DNA from: Desulfobacteraceae bacterium
GTDB lineage: Bacteria > Desulfobacterota > DSM-4660 > Desulfatiglandales > Desulfatiglandaceae
Length of the DNA: 8,096 bases
Direction of reading: 5' to 3'
Assembly (NCBI GenBank): GCA_013203065.1
Contig: JABMQV010000270.1
Location: 1-8,096 of the forward strand
The notes under the pieces: model-generated
The model's input: only the letters and a program-made list of their open reading frames with translations
What the model was told of the DNA's origin: nothing
Databases searched by the model: none
Translations under genes and position numbers: made by a program
Part shown: in pieces, positions 1-6,448 of the stretch
How positions within the stretch are numbered: the stretch's first letter is position 1
Layout of the letters: the number at the start of each line of letters is the position of its first letter

Positions 1-59
1 GTACCTCTCGGCACAACGGTTTTCAAGACCGGCGCCTTCAACCACTCGGCCATCCCTCC
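1..59 (-). tRNA. tRNA-Ser (anticodon UGA), 3' part cut off by the window edge
   Basis: On the minus strand the gene begins at 59 with a 7-nt acceptor arm (GGAGGGA), then T8 and G9, a D arm (GGCCGAGTGGTTGAAGGC) and the anticodon loop CTTGAAA, which gives anticodon TGA at 23-25. A long class II variable arm follows (GTGCC-GAGA-GGTAC), typical of tRNA-Ser, and the window ends just after it. The T arm and 3' acceptor strand lie outside. The tRNA reads UCA and, by wobble, other UCN serine codons. The lowest pair of the anticodon stem looks like a C-U mismatch (bases at 32 and 16). The gene has its own promoter just upstream and is separated from pgl by 179 nt. Confidence 0.93.
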
Positions 60-82
60 TGATTACAACTTCCATTACTCTA

Positions 83-112
83 ATGATATTCACCTTGGCC
101 AGGGCGTGTCAA
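83..112 (-). promoter_or_regulatory. Sigma-70-type promoter for tRNA-Ser
   Basis: Read on the minus strand, a perfect -35 box TTGACA (107-112) is followed by an 18-nt spacer and a -10 box TATCAT (83-88), five of six matches to TATAAT. Transcription would start near position 76, about 17 nt before the first base of the tRNA at 59. This is a normal 5' leader for a tRNA precursor. The position, orientation and match quality make it the most convincing promoter in the window. It is inferred from sequence only. Confidence 0.72.
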
Positions 113-175
113 CCCCAAGGTTGCATAACAGCACATCGGGAACAGAAAAAAACCGCCAGCAAGTTGTGCCTATTT

Positions 176-208
176 AAAAAAACATCCCAAGGAGCAAATG
201 AGAGATGT
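176..208 (-). terminator. Possible Rho-independent terminator after pgl
   Basis: On the minus strand, 31 nt past the pgl stop codon, ACATCTC (202-208) can pair with GGGATGT (182-188), including one G-T wobble. The loop is about 13 nt. A run of seven T (176-182) follows and shares its first T with the stem. The layout is that of an intrinsic terminator, but the stem is short and the loop large, so it may be weak. It would close the long operon before the independent tRNA-Ser promoter. Confidence 0.42.
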
Positions 209-238
209 GTATGGTCACCGCCGTTTTACAGTTCTCTA

Positions 239-1018
239 TTATTGAGGGACTATCTTTGCAGGCAACAATGAGGCGGCATCCCTGTCCAGGATCCAGGTCA
301 ATTTTCCCTCTGATGGAGATATCTCTTGGGCTGGCAGAAGCGCCTGACTGTCCTCAAATATTGCCTTGAGAATGGGGGCCTTCCCCATGCCCGTGGCCAA
401 GAATACGATTCGTCTTGCATGGTTGAGGACGGGATAGGTCATGGTGAGGCGGGGAAGATAGGGGTCCCCCCCAGTGACTGTCTCCAAAAGCCCGTTCTCG
501 TTATCTGAAGAAGCGTTGTCAGGAAAAAGAGACGCTATGTGCCCATCTTTGCCGACCCCCAATAATATCAGATCAAAGACGGGAAGTTCCCCCGTTTTCA
601 GACAAAAGAAATCCATCAATTCTGTCTGGTATCTTGAGACCCCAATCTCAGGGGGAAGCCGGCCCGGCATTGGATGTATCTGTCTAGGGGAAAGGGGGAG
701 CCTCTCCAGGAAGTCTTCCTTGGCTGTACCGTAATTGCTGCCCGGGTTATCCTCTGGGACGCACCGTTCGTCGACCCAGAATATATGGGCGCCATCCCAT
801 TGGACCTCAGACAGAAATGGTTCTTCCGCCAGGATCCTGTGGAACAATCTGGGGGTAGAGCCACCAGAGAGTGCCACGGCAAAACGTCCCCTTTTGGAAA
901 TGGACTCTCCGCATACGTCGGCAAAGATAGTCGCTGCCGTCAGAGCTGCCTTGGCCGGGTTGTCTTTGATGATCACGTGATGTGTATCCAAAGGAAAAGG
1001 ACTCGTGCGAGATCTCAT
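239..1018 (-). CDS. pgl: 6-phosphogluconolactonase
   Basis: Cytosolic enzyme that hydrolyses 6-phosphogluconolactone to 6-phosphogluconate, the second step of the oxidative pentose phosphate pathway. The 259-residue product carries the family's marks: SGGSTP at 51-56 (phosphate binding), WVDERCVP at 81-88, NPGSNYG at 91-97, and GVGKDGHIASLFPD at 154-167, which includes the His thought to act in catalysis. TWILDRDAA lies near the C-terminus. The length is normal for the bacterial DevB/SOL type. The ATG at 1018 lacks a clear Shine-Dalgarno sequence. A GTG at 976 (residue 15) would also give a sensible N-terminus of 245 residues, so the start is uncertain. It lies 33 nt after tpiA, in the same reading frame. 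Neither zwf nor gnd is in the window, so the source of its substrate is not visible here. Confidence 0.93.
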   Translation of the reverse strand: MRSRTSPFPLDTHHVIIKDNPAKAALTAATIFADVCGESISKRGRFAVALSGGSTPRLFHRILAEEPFLSEVQWDGAHIFWVDERCVPEDNPGSNYGTAKEDFLERLPLSPRQIHPMPGRLPPEIGVSRYQTELMDFFCLKTGELPVFDLILLGVGKDGHIASLFPDNASSDNENGLLETVTGGDPYLPRLTMTYPVLNHARRIVFLATGMGKAPILKAIFEDSQALLPAQEISPSEGKLTWILDRDAASLLPAKIVPQ

Positions 1019-1051
1019 AGGGATAAGGTCGTCGGCGAAGACAGCCGCGGG

Positions 1052-1822
1052 TCACCCTTGATCAAAACGAATGAGCTTCAGAAAAGAGTCTCCCTTGAGA
1101 CTGGTTCCCCCCACCAGGGCGCCGTCTATATCTTGCTCCAACATAAGGTCTTTTATATTGTCGGGTTTTACGCTCCCTCCATACAGGATGCGAACCCGGG
1201 ATGCGGTTTTGGCGTCAAAACTTTCCTCGGTCCACTCGCGGATGAATCGGTGGACCTCCTGTGCCTGCAACGGCGTTGCGGTTTTGCCTGTGCCGATGGC
1301 CCATACGGGTTCATAGGCCAGAATAGTGGAATGGGGCATGATCCCGTCGGATCTGCAATTATTCAAAGAAAGATCAAGCTGCTCCTTTAGTACCTCAAAT
1401 GTCTGGCCTCCCTCTCGTTGCTCAAGGGTCTCACCGATACACAAAATTGGGACAAGACCCAGGAGAGATGCTGCCTTTACCTTGAGATCAATGGCTTGGT
1501 TTGTCTCTTTGAAAAGGCTTCTTCTTTCCGAATGGCCAATGATCACGTGGGTGCACCCTGCCTCCTGAAGCATCATCCCCGATATCTCACCCGTGTAGGC
1601 ACCGCTCATTTCCCAGTACATATTTTGTGCGGCCAGAAAGATCTTAGAATCGCCGATCGCATTCCTGACAGCACCGAGGGCTGTAAATGGAGGAGCTACC
1701 AACACGTCAACCCCTTCCAATTGATCTGTGACGGCAGCGATTTCCCTGACGAGGTTGATGGAATCATCAATGTTCAGGTTCATCTTCCAGTTGCCGGCAA
1801 TCAAAGGCCGCCTTGTCGTCAT
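1052..1822 (-). CDS. tpiA: Triosephosphate isomerase
   Basis: Interconverts dihydroxyacetone phosphate and glyceraldehyde 3-phosphate in glycolysis and gluconeogenesis, in the cytosol, usually as a homodimer. From the ATG at 1822 the protein has 256 residues, the usual bacterial length. Visible are AGNWKMN with Asn11 and Lys13, the electrophilic His97 in IIGHSERR, the catalytic base Glu171 in AYEPVWAIGTGKTA (the flexible lid follows), YGGSV at 214-218 and the phosphate-binding GALVGGTSLK near the end. The open frame extends to a TTG at 1846. The ATG at 1822 is preferred because the conserved N-terminus starts there and GGGAG sits 7 nt before it. The gene follows gap by 84 nt with no pgk between, and pgl comes next where secG is often found in other bacteria. 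Confidence 0.97.
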   Translation of the reverse strand: MTTRRPLIAGNWKMNLNIDDSINLVREIAAVTDQLEGVDVLVAPPFTALGAVRNAIGDSKIFLAAQNMYWEMSGAYTGEISGMMLQEAGCTHVIIGHSERRSLFKETNQAIDLKVKAASLLGLVPILCIGETLEQREGGQTFEVLKEQLDLSLNNCRSDGIMPHSTILAYEPVWAIGTGKTATPLQAQEVHRFIREWTEESFDAKTASRVRILYGGSVKPDNIKDLMLEQDIDGALVGGTSLKGDSFLKLIRFDQG

Positions 1823-1829
1823 CTTAACT

Positions 1830-1834
1830 CTCCC
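1830..1834 (-). promoter_or_regulatory. Ribosome binding site that sets the tpiA start
   Basis: GGGAG on the minus strand lies 7 nt before the ATG at 1822. The upstream TTG at 1846 in the same frame has no comparable site, and the eight extra residues it would add do not match the family's usual N-terminus. Confidence 0.6.
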
Positions 1835-1844
1835 ATCTCCGAGC

Positions 1845-1881
1845 AATCAATTATTGATTCCTGGTTCTGCAAATTCGAATT
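1845..1881. promoter_or_regulatory. Two AT-rich palindromes in the gap-tpiA gap; operator or promoter candidate
   Basis: The 84-nt space between gap and tpiA holds a perfect 10-bp palindrome, AATTCGAATT (1872-1881), flanked by an imperfect extension (TCT...AGA). It also holds a 6-bp inverted repeat with 3-nt spacing, AATCAA-TTA-TTGATT (1845-1859). On the minus strand the second contains AATAAT (1850-1855), which resembles a -10 box, but no good -35 box lies 16-18 nt upstream. This could be an operator, a weak internal promoter for tpiA-pgl, or chance in an AT-rich spacer. Confidence 0.25.
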
Positions 1882-1906
1882 ACGAGAAAACCAAAAGGAA
1901 TAGGTG

Positions 1907-2905
1907 CTAGATATCGGCCATGAGCAAAGCCAGATCTACCATTCGGTTGGAATAACCCACCTCGTTATCATACCAGGCCAAGATCTTTGCCATATCCTCA
2001 ATGGCGGCGGTTGAAGGGCCGTCTATAGTAGAGGATACAGGGCTGCCATTGAAGTCAACGGAAACGAGAGGCTCGCTGCTAAATGCCAGGATCCCTTTCA
2101 GGTGATTCTCCGCTGCTTCCTTCATGGCATTGTTGATTTCATCCGGAGTGGCGGGCTTACTCAATTGAACAACAAGGTCCACGACCGACACATTCGGCGT
2201 GGGCACCCGAATAGCCATTCCATTTAACTTGCCCTCCAGCTCAGGAAGCACCAGGGAAACGGCCTTGGCAGCACCCGTTGTTGTGGGGATCATGGATAGG
2301 GCAGCGGCACGGGCCCTTCTGAGATCCTTGTGAGGGAAATCCAATAACCGCTGATCCCCGGTGTAGGCATGCGTGGTGGTCATAAGCCCCTTTTCAATTC
2401 CAAAGTGGTCCAGCAGGACCTTACAGACCGGGGCAAGGCAATTTGTCGTGCAAGAGGCGTTGGAGATGATATGGTGCTTTTGTCCGTCATATTCATGTTG
2501 GTTCACGCCCATGACGATCGTCAGATCAGGGCCTTTTGCCGGTGCCGAAATGATGACTTTCTTGGCCCCAGCCTCAAGGTGAGCCGAGGCCTTTTCCCGA
2601 TCCCTGAATAGGCCGGTACATTCAAAAACCGTCTTAACACCCAGCTTCCCCCAGGGTAATCTGCCGGGATCCCTCTCTGAATATATCTCAATCTCTTTTC
2701 CATCGACTATCACCGAATGGTCGGTAGAAGATATATCTGCCCCAAGGGCGCCATGAACCGAATCATATTTCAGCAGGTGGGCAAGGGTCGGAGGATCTGT
2801 GAGGTCATTTATGCCCAAAAAATCAATATCTCCATTATGAATTCCTGCCCTGAAAACCATTCTCCCTATCCGCCCAAACCCGTTGATAGCCACCTTTAAG
2901 GACAT
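1907..2905 (-). CDS. gap: Glyceraldehyde-3-phosphate dehydrogenase, type I
   Basis: Cytosolic homotetrameric enzyme that oxidises and phosphorylates glyceraldehyde 3-phosphate to 1,3-bisphosphoglycerate, and runs in reverse in gluconeogenesis. The 332-residue product has the full family layout. The Rossmann NAD-binding motif INGFGRIGR is at 7-15, and the loop GINDLTD at 31-37 is the acidic type usual in NAD-preferring enzymes. The active site SNASCTTNC places the nucleophile at Cys152, and His179 lies in [30 protein letters not shown] and the C-terminal [11 protein letters not shown] complete it. The start is well supported: AAAGGAGGG ends 5 nt before the ATG, the best ribosome binding site in this half of the window, which suggests strong translation. 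It lies 54 nt downstream of rimI and 84 nt upstream of tpiA. A promoter of its own was not found. Confidence 0.98.
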   Translation of the reverse strand: MSLKVAINGFGRIGRMVFRAGIHNGDIDFLGINDLTDPPTLAHLLKYDSVHGALGADISSTDHSVIVDGKEIEIYSERDPGRLPWGKLGVKTVFECTGLFRDREKASAHLEAGAKKVIISAPAKGPDLTIVMGVNQHEYDGQKHHIISNASCTTNCLAPVCKVLLDHFGIEKGLMTTTHAYTGDQRLLDFPHKDLRRARAAALSMIPTTTGAAKAVSLVLPELEGKLNGMAIRVPTPNVSVVDLVVQLSKPATPDEINNAMKEAAENHLKGILAFSSEPLVSVDFNGSPVSSTIDGPSTAAIEDMAKILAWYDNEVGYSNRMVDLALLMADI

Positions 2906-2959
2906 CTCTTCCCTCCTTTTTACTGTTGGATTGACACGATTAAATAGGCGCTGAGAATA

Positions 2960-3469
2960 TCATGCGACCTGTCTTACCCTAATGTCATCATCTGCCTCCT
3001 GCGAGCCGGCATCTTCCGGCATCAAAGAGAGGGTCATAATTACGGCGTCTTCATTGGTCTCTTTATAATAGTGCGGTCTGCGGCCAATCTCACTGAATCC
3101 GGCCCTCTTATAAAGGGCTCGGGCAATGACATTTGAGGGCCTAACCTCCAACCATGCCCTCGTAGCCCCTTGGGATATGCCCACCTCTATCATCTTGTTC
3201 AGCAGGCAGCCCCCGAGGCCCCTTCTCCTTTTATCGGGGTGAACGGCAATATTCATCAAGTGAACCTCACCCCCAAAGATCCAGAGGCAGATATAACCTC
3301 CAAGTTCTCCATCTTCCAGCAAGACCCACAGGTTGGAGATGGACCTCTTTGCCTCTTCTTCAAAGGCCTTCAAGCTCCACGGAGACGGAAAAGAAACCCT
3401 TTCCACCTCTAAGATGTTATCTTGAAACCACTGAAAGTTTTCCGTGGTTACTTCTTGGAGGGAGATCAT
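2960..3469 (-). CDS. rimI: RimI-like GNAT N-acetyltransferase
   Basis: GNAT-fold acetyltransferase resembling RimI, which acetylates the N-terminal alanine of ribosomal protein S18 using acetyl-CoA. In the 169 residues, SFPSPWS at 26-32 is the RimI-like substrate-side motif. MNIAVHPDKRRRGLGGCLL at 72-90 is motif A, with the acetyl-CoA pyrophosphate loop RRRGLG. WLEVRPSNVIARALYKRAGF at 106-125 holds Glu108 and Tyr120, which match the catalytic pair proposed for RimI. YYKETNEDAVIMTL closes the domain. About 19 acidic or polar residues follow position 150, a tail longer than in enterobacterial RimI. The ATG lies 2 nt after the EIIA stop, suggesting translational coupling. Its ribosome binding site is poor (AGGA directly abuts the ATG). 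tsaB and tsaD, common partners elsewhere, are not here. The exact substrate is inferred; it could acetylate another protein. Confidence 0.85.
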   Translation of the reverse strand: MISLQEVTTENFQWFQDNILEVERVSFPSPWSLKAFEEEAKRSISNLWVLLEDGELGGYICLWIFGGEVHLMNIAVHPDKRRRGLGGCLLNKMIEVGISQGATRAWLEVRPSNVIARALYKRAGFSEIGRRPHYYKETNEDAVIMTLSLMPEDAGSQEADDDIRVRQVA

Positions 3470-3471
3470 TC

Positions 3472-3867
3472 CTATTTCAGTAGTTTTCCTGCCAGGGCAA
3501 TACTCCTTTTGCCCGCCTGCTCGGCCTTTTCACCGAGTTCACTCAGTGTCAACCTTTCCCGATCCTGGGCAACGGCAATCACCATGGGCAGATTAACCCC
3601 GGTCAGGACCTCAACCGTTTGTTCTTTCAAGAAGGACAGGCTCAGGTTGGAAGGGGTGCCACCGAACATGTCTGTAAGGACAAGGACCCCTTGGCCGTGA
3701 TCGAGGTTCTTTATCTTTTCATCGATGGCCTTTAACAGTTCTTTACTCTCTGATGTCTGGGTGATGGCGATGGCATCAGCACCTTCCAGCCGACCCACAA
3801 TAAGTTCAGCGGCGTTCAAAAATTCTCTTCCCAAATCACAGTGAGATATGATCAACAATCCTATCAT
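3472..3867 (-). CDS. PTS EIIA component, mannose/fructose (ManX) family
   Basis: Single-domain phosphocarrier of the phosphotransferase system's mannose family. It takes phosphate from HPr on a histidine and normally passes it to an EIIB. In the 131 residues, IISHCDLG at 6-13 contains His9, the expected phosphorylation site, with Cys10 where many family members have Gly. LTDMFGGTPSN at 64-74 is the conserved loop with Asp66 near the active site, and TGVNLPM at 89-95 is also typical. The length matches a stand-alone EIIA, whereas E. coli ManX fuses EIIA and EIIB. No EIIB, EIIC, EIID, HPr or EI lies in the window. With ptsN 27 nt upstream and rpoN nearby, a regulatory role is more likely than sugar uptake, though transport genes could lie elsewhere in the genome. 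Confidence 0.9.
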   Translation of the reverse strand: MIGLLIISHCDLGREFLNAAELIVGRLEGADAIAITQTSESKELLKAIDEKIKNLDHGQGVLVLTDMFGGTPSNLSLSFLKEQTVEVLTGVNLPMVIAVAQDRERLTLSELGEKAEQAGKRSIALAGKLLK

Positions 3868-3894
3868 AGCTTCCCCGCCGGTGTTTTATGGTAA

Positions 3895-4356
3895 TCAGTA
3901 TTCCTCGTCTGCTCGAACGATCGTCTGGTAGAGCTCTTCCCTGGTGCCTATTTCCATTAGCCTTTTGCGGAAGGTGTTGCTTTTCAATATCTTTGCTATT
4001 TTTGCCAATACGTGCAAGTGGATGCCGGAAGAGTTGTCGGGGGCCACAAGAAGAAAAAAAAGGTGGACGGGCTGCCTATCAATGGATTGAAAGTCGAGAC
4101 CATCCTTACTCCTCCCAAATGAGATTAAAGGACGTTCAACCCCTTTAAGTTTCCCGTGAGGAATGGCGACGCCGTCACCGATGCCTGTAGTTCCTAGGTG
4201 TTCCCTTTCCACCAGTACCTTCACAAGGGCCCTCTTGTCTATTGAAGGTTCATGATCTGCTATGACCTGGGCCAATTCTTCCAGAACGCCTTTCTTGTCT
4301 TTGGCCTTCAATTCGGGGACTATGTTGTTTTCATCTATGATTTCCGAAAGTTTCAT
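3895..4356 (-). CDS. ptsN: Nitrogen-regulatory PTS protein EIIA-Ntr
   Basis: Cytosolic regulatory phosphocarrier of the PTS-Ntr branch (PtsP to NPr/HPr to PtsN). In other bacteria its phosphorylation state affects potassium transport, carbon and nitrogen balance and some sigma-54-dependent genes. The 153-residue product is a single EIIA type-2 (fructose/mannitol) domain of usual PtsN length. The phospho-acceptor is His67 in GDGVAIPHGK (61-69 region), preceded by REHLGTTGIG. HLFFLLVAPDNSSGIHLHVLA at 98-118 is the conserved C-terminal core with the second His cluster. The ribosome binding site is weak (GGATTGATTAA before the ATG). It sits 38 nt after hpf, the classic rpoN-hpf-ptsN order of proteobacteria. 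The gene that usually follows, rapZ, is replaced by the mannose-type EIIA. Confidence 0.95.
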   Translation of the reverse strand: MKLSEIIDENNIVPELKAKDKKGVLEELAQVIADHEPSIDKRALVKVLVEREHLGTTGIGDGVAIPHGKLKGVERPLISFGRSKDGLDFQSIDRQPVHLFFLLVAPDNSSGIHLHVLAKIAKILKSNTFRKRLMEIGTREELYQTIVRADEEY

Positions 4357-4394
4357 TTAATCAATCCGATAAATAGAATGTTTTTTGCCAGGTA

Positions 4395-4934
4395 TTAGTT
4401 CGCGGGTTCAATAAGCCCGAGATTACCGTCTCCTCTTTTATAAATCACATTGATTTCTCTGGATTTTGCATTTCTAAAGACAAGAAAGTCCTGTCCCAAG
4501 AGACTGAGTTGCATGGCAGCTTCCTCCGGGTCCATGGGTTTGGCGATCATCTTTTCAACCTCAATCAGTGGTTCCTCCCCAGCAAATGCAGAGGAGTCAT
4601 CCGCCTCTTCGGTCTCCAACCTATCCTCAATCTTGGGGTTCTCGGGTCTGTGATTCCGTATCTTTGATAGATGCCGCTTGACCTGCTTTTCAATTTTATC
4701 CATAACCTGGTCAATGGCGGAATACATATCGCCCGTCTCTTCAACCGCCTTGACCAGCGTCCCATTCACGCTAAGCATCACGTCCGCCTGATGTCTGAAT
4801 TTCTCAACGGTCAGCACCACGTGGGCTTCCGCAGGAGAATCCAGGTATTTCCTTATTTTGGATAGTTTGTCTTCAGCATAGGCCTTCAGGCTTTCAATGG
4901 GTTCAGTGTGTCTGAATGTCACGGTAATATCCAT
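4395..4934 (-). CDS. hpf: Ribosome hibernation-promoting factor, long form
   Basis: Binds the decoding region of idle 30S subunits and, in the long form, joins two 70S ribosomes into inactive 100S dimers during starvation. In the 179 residues the N-terminal S30AE domain spans about 1-95 (MDITVTFRHTEPIESLKAYA; the basic helix region DQVMDKIEKQVKRHLSKIRNH at 75-95). A charged acidic linker covers about 98-125. The C-terminal dimerisation domain is at about 126-176 and ends with FLVFRNAKSREINVIYKR and DGNLGLIEP. The second domain makes this the long type, unlike the short enterobacterial HPF. The start is clear: GGGAGGAGGA (4939-4948) precedes the ATG by 4 nt, one of the strongest ribosome binding sites here. 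It lies 43 nt after rpoN, as in many proteobacteria. Confidence 0.96.
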   Translation of the reverse strand: MDITVTFRHTEPIESLKAYAEDKLSKIRKYLDSPAEAHVVLTVEKFRHQADVMLSVNGTLVKAVEETGDMYSAIDQVMDKIEKQVKRHLSKIRNHRPENPKIEDRLETEEADDSSAFAGEEPLIEVEKMIAKPMDPEEAAMQLSLLGQDFLVFRNAKSREINVIYKRGDGNLGLIEPAN

Positions 4935-4977
4935 AAAATCCTCCTCCCATATAATCGGAACTTAGTGAAAAAAACAG

Positions 4978-6417
4978 TCAGTAGATGCTTTTCCTCTTGC
5001 TTGAAGGGAGTACGCCCATTGACTCCCGATATTTGGCAACTGTTCGACGGGCGAGCTTGACATTAAGGCCCACCAAGATCTCGACAATCTGTTCATCACT
5101 ATAGGGTTTGTCCTTTCTTTCCGATTTAATAATGTTACGCATATGCTCCTTTACACTCTCAGATGCAACAGCATCTCCGCGAACGCTTTTGATGGAGCTG
5201 TTAAAAAAGAACTTGAGTTCAAAAAGCCCTTGAGGTGTATGCACATATTTGTTTGTGGTGGCCCTGCTGACCGTAGACTCATGCATTTGAATGTCTTCAG
5301 CCACATTTCTGAGGACGAGCGGCTTAAGGTGGGTGATCCCATTTTCGAGAAAGTTCCTTTGAAATCGAACGATACTTTCCGTGACCCTGTAAATGGTCCT
5401 CTGGCGTTGATGGATACTCTTTATGAGCCAGGCAGCGGACCTCAATTTTTCCTGAATATATGCCCTGGCGTTTTCAGACAAAGAGTCCCTTCTCCGAAGG
5501 ATATCTTTGTAATAGGGGCTTATCCTCAGTTTTGGGAGGCCATCTTCATTTTGTGCAATTTCATAATCATCGCCGGCCTTGAAAACGTATATATCGGGGG
5601 TTATGTATATGGTATATTCATCCGAATAGCCCCTGCCAGGTCTTGGCTCCATCCCCTGAATCACTGATACCGCCGAAAGGACTTCGCCGAGAGGCACCGA
5701 CAGTTTTTTGGCTATCCGATCGTATTTCTTGCCCTCAAGCTCTCCAAGGTGATCCTTGATTATCTTCTCGACCACTGTTCCCTTAAGGTTGTGAAATGCG
5801 GCCTGTATGAGCAGCGATTCCCTTATGTCTCTGGCAGCTACGCCTACGGGATCAAAATTTTGGATAAGTTCGAGAGTGGCAAGGACCTTGTCTAATCCGT
5901 AACCTGTAATGCGAGAGGCCTCTTCAACGGGGATGTCCAGATAACCATCATCATCCAGATTCCCAATGAGGAGAGCCCCGATCACCTTTTGTTCGTCGTC
6001 AAGATTGCTCAAATTGATCTGCCACATCAGGTGCGAGGAAAGGCTTGTCCCGGTTGACATGGAATTTTCCATGGAGGGAAGTTCTCTATCTTCACGAGGC
6101 GTCGTACCCCATTCCGTATTATACTCAGAGAGATAGCTTTCCCAATCTAGATCATCCCTTGTGTGCTCCTCCACCGTCACCTCGGGAAGCTCGGGGATAT
6201 CCTCACCGGCGTCGCCTTTCTCGTCAGGTGCTATGTCAGTATGGTCAGTATCGCCTATCTCCTGTTCTTCCAGGACCGGGTTTGATTCCATTTCCTGAGA
6301 GATGTTTTCTATCAGCTCAAGTTTGGATAGCTGCAATAGCTTGATGGCCTGCTGCAACTGGGGGGTCATAATGAGCTGTTGCGCGAGGCTCACGGATTGT
6401 CTTAGTTCTAAGGCCAT
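4978..6417 (-). CDS. rpoN: RNA polymerase sigma-54 factor
   Basis: Alternative sigma factor that directs core RNA polymerase to -24/-12 promoters and needs AAA+ enhancer-binding activators. From the ATG at 6417 the protein has 479 residues, normal for the family. Region I at about 1-50 is rich in Gln and Leu (MALELRQSV, then QQLIMTPQLQQAIKLLQLS at 13-31). Region II at about 51-125 is strongly acidic. The core-binding domain covers roughly 125-310. The helix-turn-helix is at about 368-392 (VAEDIQMHESTVSRATTNKY), and FFFNSS follows at 403-408 where FFFSS is usual. The RpoN box ARRTVAKYRE at 456-465 is perfect. The open frame continues to 6501, but those 28 residues overlap lptB and do not resemble the family, so the inner ATG is chosen despite a weak ribosome binding site. 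It follows lptB by 31 nt. Confidence 0.97.
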   Translation of the reverse strand: MALELRQSVSLAQQLIMTPQLQQAIKLLQLSKLELIENISQEMESNPVLEEQEIGDTDHTDIAPDEKGDAGEDIPELPEVTVEEHTRDDLDWESYLSEYNTEWGTTPREDRELPSMENSMSTGTSLSSHLMWQINLSNLDDEQKVIGALLIGNLDDDGYLDIPVEEASRITGYGLDKVLATLELIQNFDPVGVAARDIRESLLIQAAFHNLKGTVVEKIIKDHLGELEGKKYDRIAKKLSVPLGEVLSAVSVIQGMEPRPGRGYSDEYTIYITPDIYVFKAGDDYEIAQNEDGLPKLRISPYYKDILRRRDSLSENARAYIQEKLRSAAWLIKSIHQRQRTIYRVTESIVRFQRNFLENGITHLKPLVLRNVAEDIQMHESTVSRATTNKYVHTPQGLFELKFFFNSSIKSVRGDAVASESVKEHMRNIIKSERKDKPYSDEQIVEILVGLNVKLARRTVAKYRESMGVLPSSKRKSIY

Positions 6418-6448
6418 GATAAATAGGTTGGCATCCTTGGGTGGAAAA

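Noticed and set aside
146..170. A second T-run (GGCGGTTTTTTT on the minus strand) considered as another terminator
   Set aside because: No matching upstream arm for GGCGG was found at hairpin distance.
157..171. A sigma-54-like GGCAC...TTGC on the minus strand, interesting next to an rpoN locus
   Set aside because: The GG and GC elements are 8 nt apart instead of the required 10, so it should not be a working -24/-12 promoter.
674..1390. A 238-codon open frame on the plus strand opposite pgl and tpiA
   Set aside because: It is fully antisense to two confidently identified enzymes, spans their junction, and its translation shows no recognisable domain. It is a shadow frame.
1418..1903. A 161-codon plus-strand open frame opposite tpiA
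   Set aside because: It is antisense to conserved tpiA codons and the translation resembles no family I know.
2929..2960. A plus-strand TTGACA in the rimI-gap spacer that looked like a -35 box
   Set aside because: No acceptable -10 box occurs 16-18 nt downstream (GAATAT at best), and no plus-strand gene follows.
4970..4980. A T-run just after the rpoN stop, considered as a terminator
   Set aside because: No stable hairpin precedes the T-run, and hpf follows closely in the same direction.
5143..5667. A 174-codon open frame on the plus strand opposite rpoN
   Set aside because: It is antisense to the conserved DNA-binding part of rpoN, with no domain or good start signal of its own.
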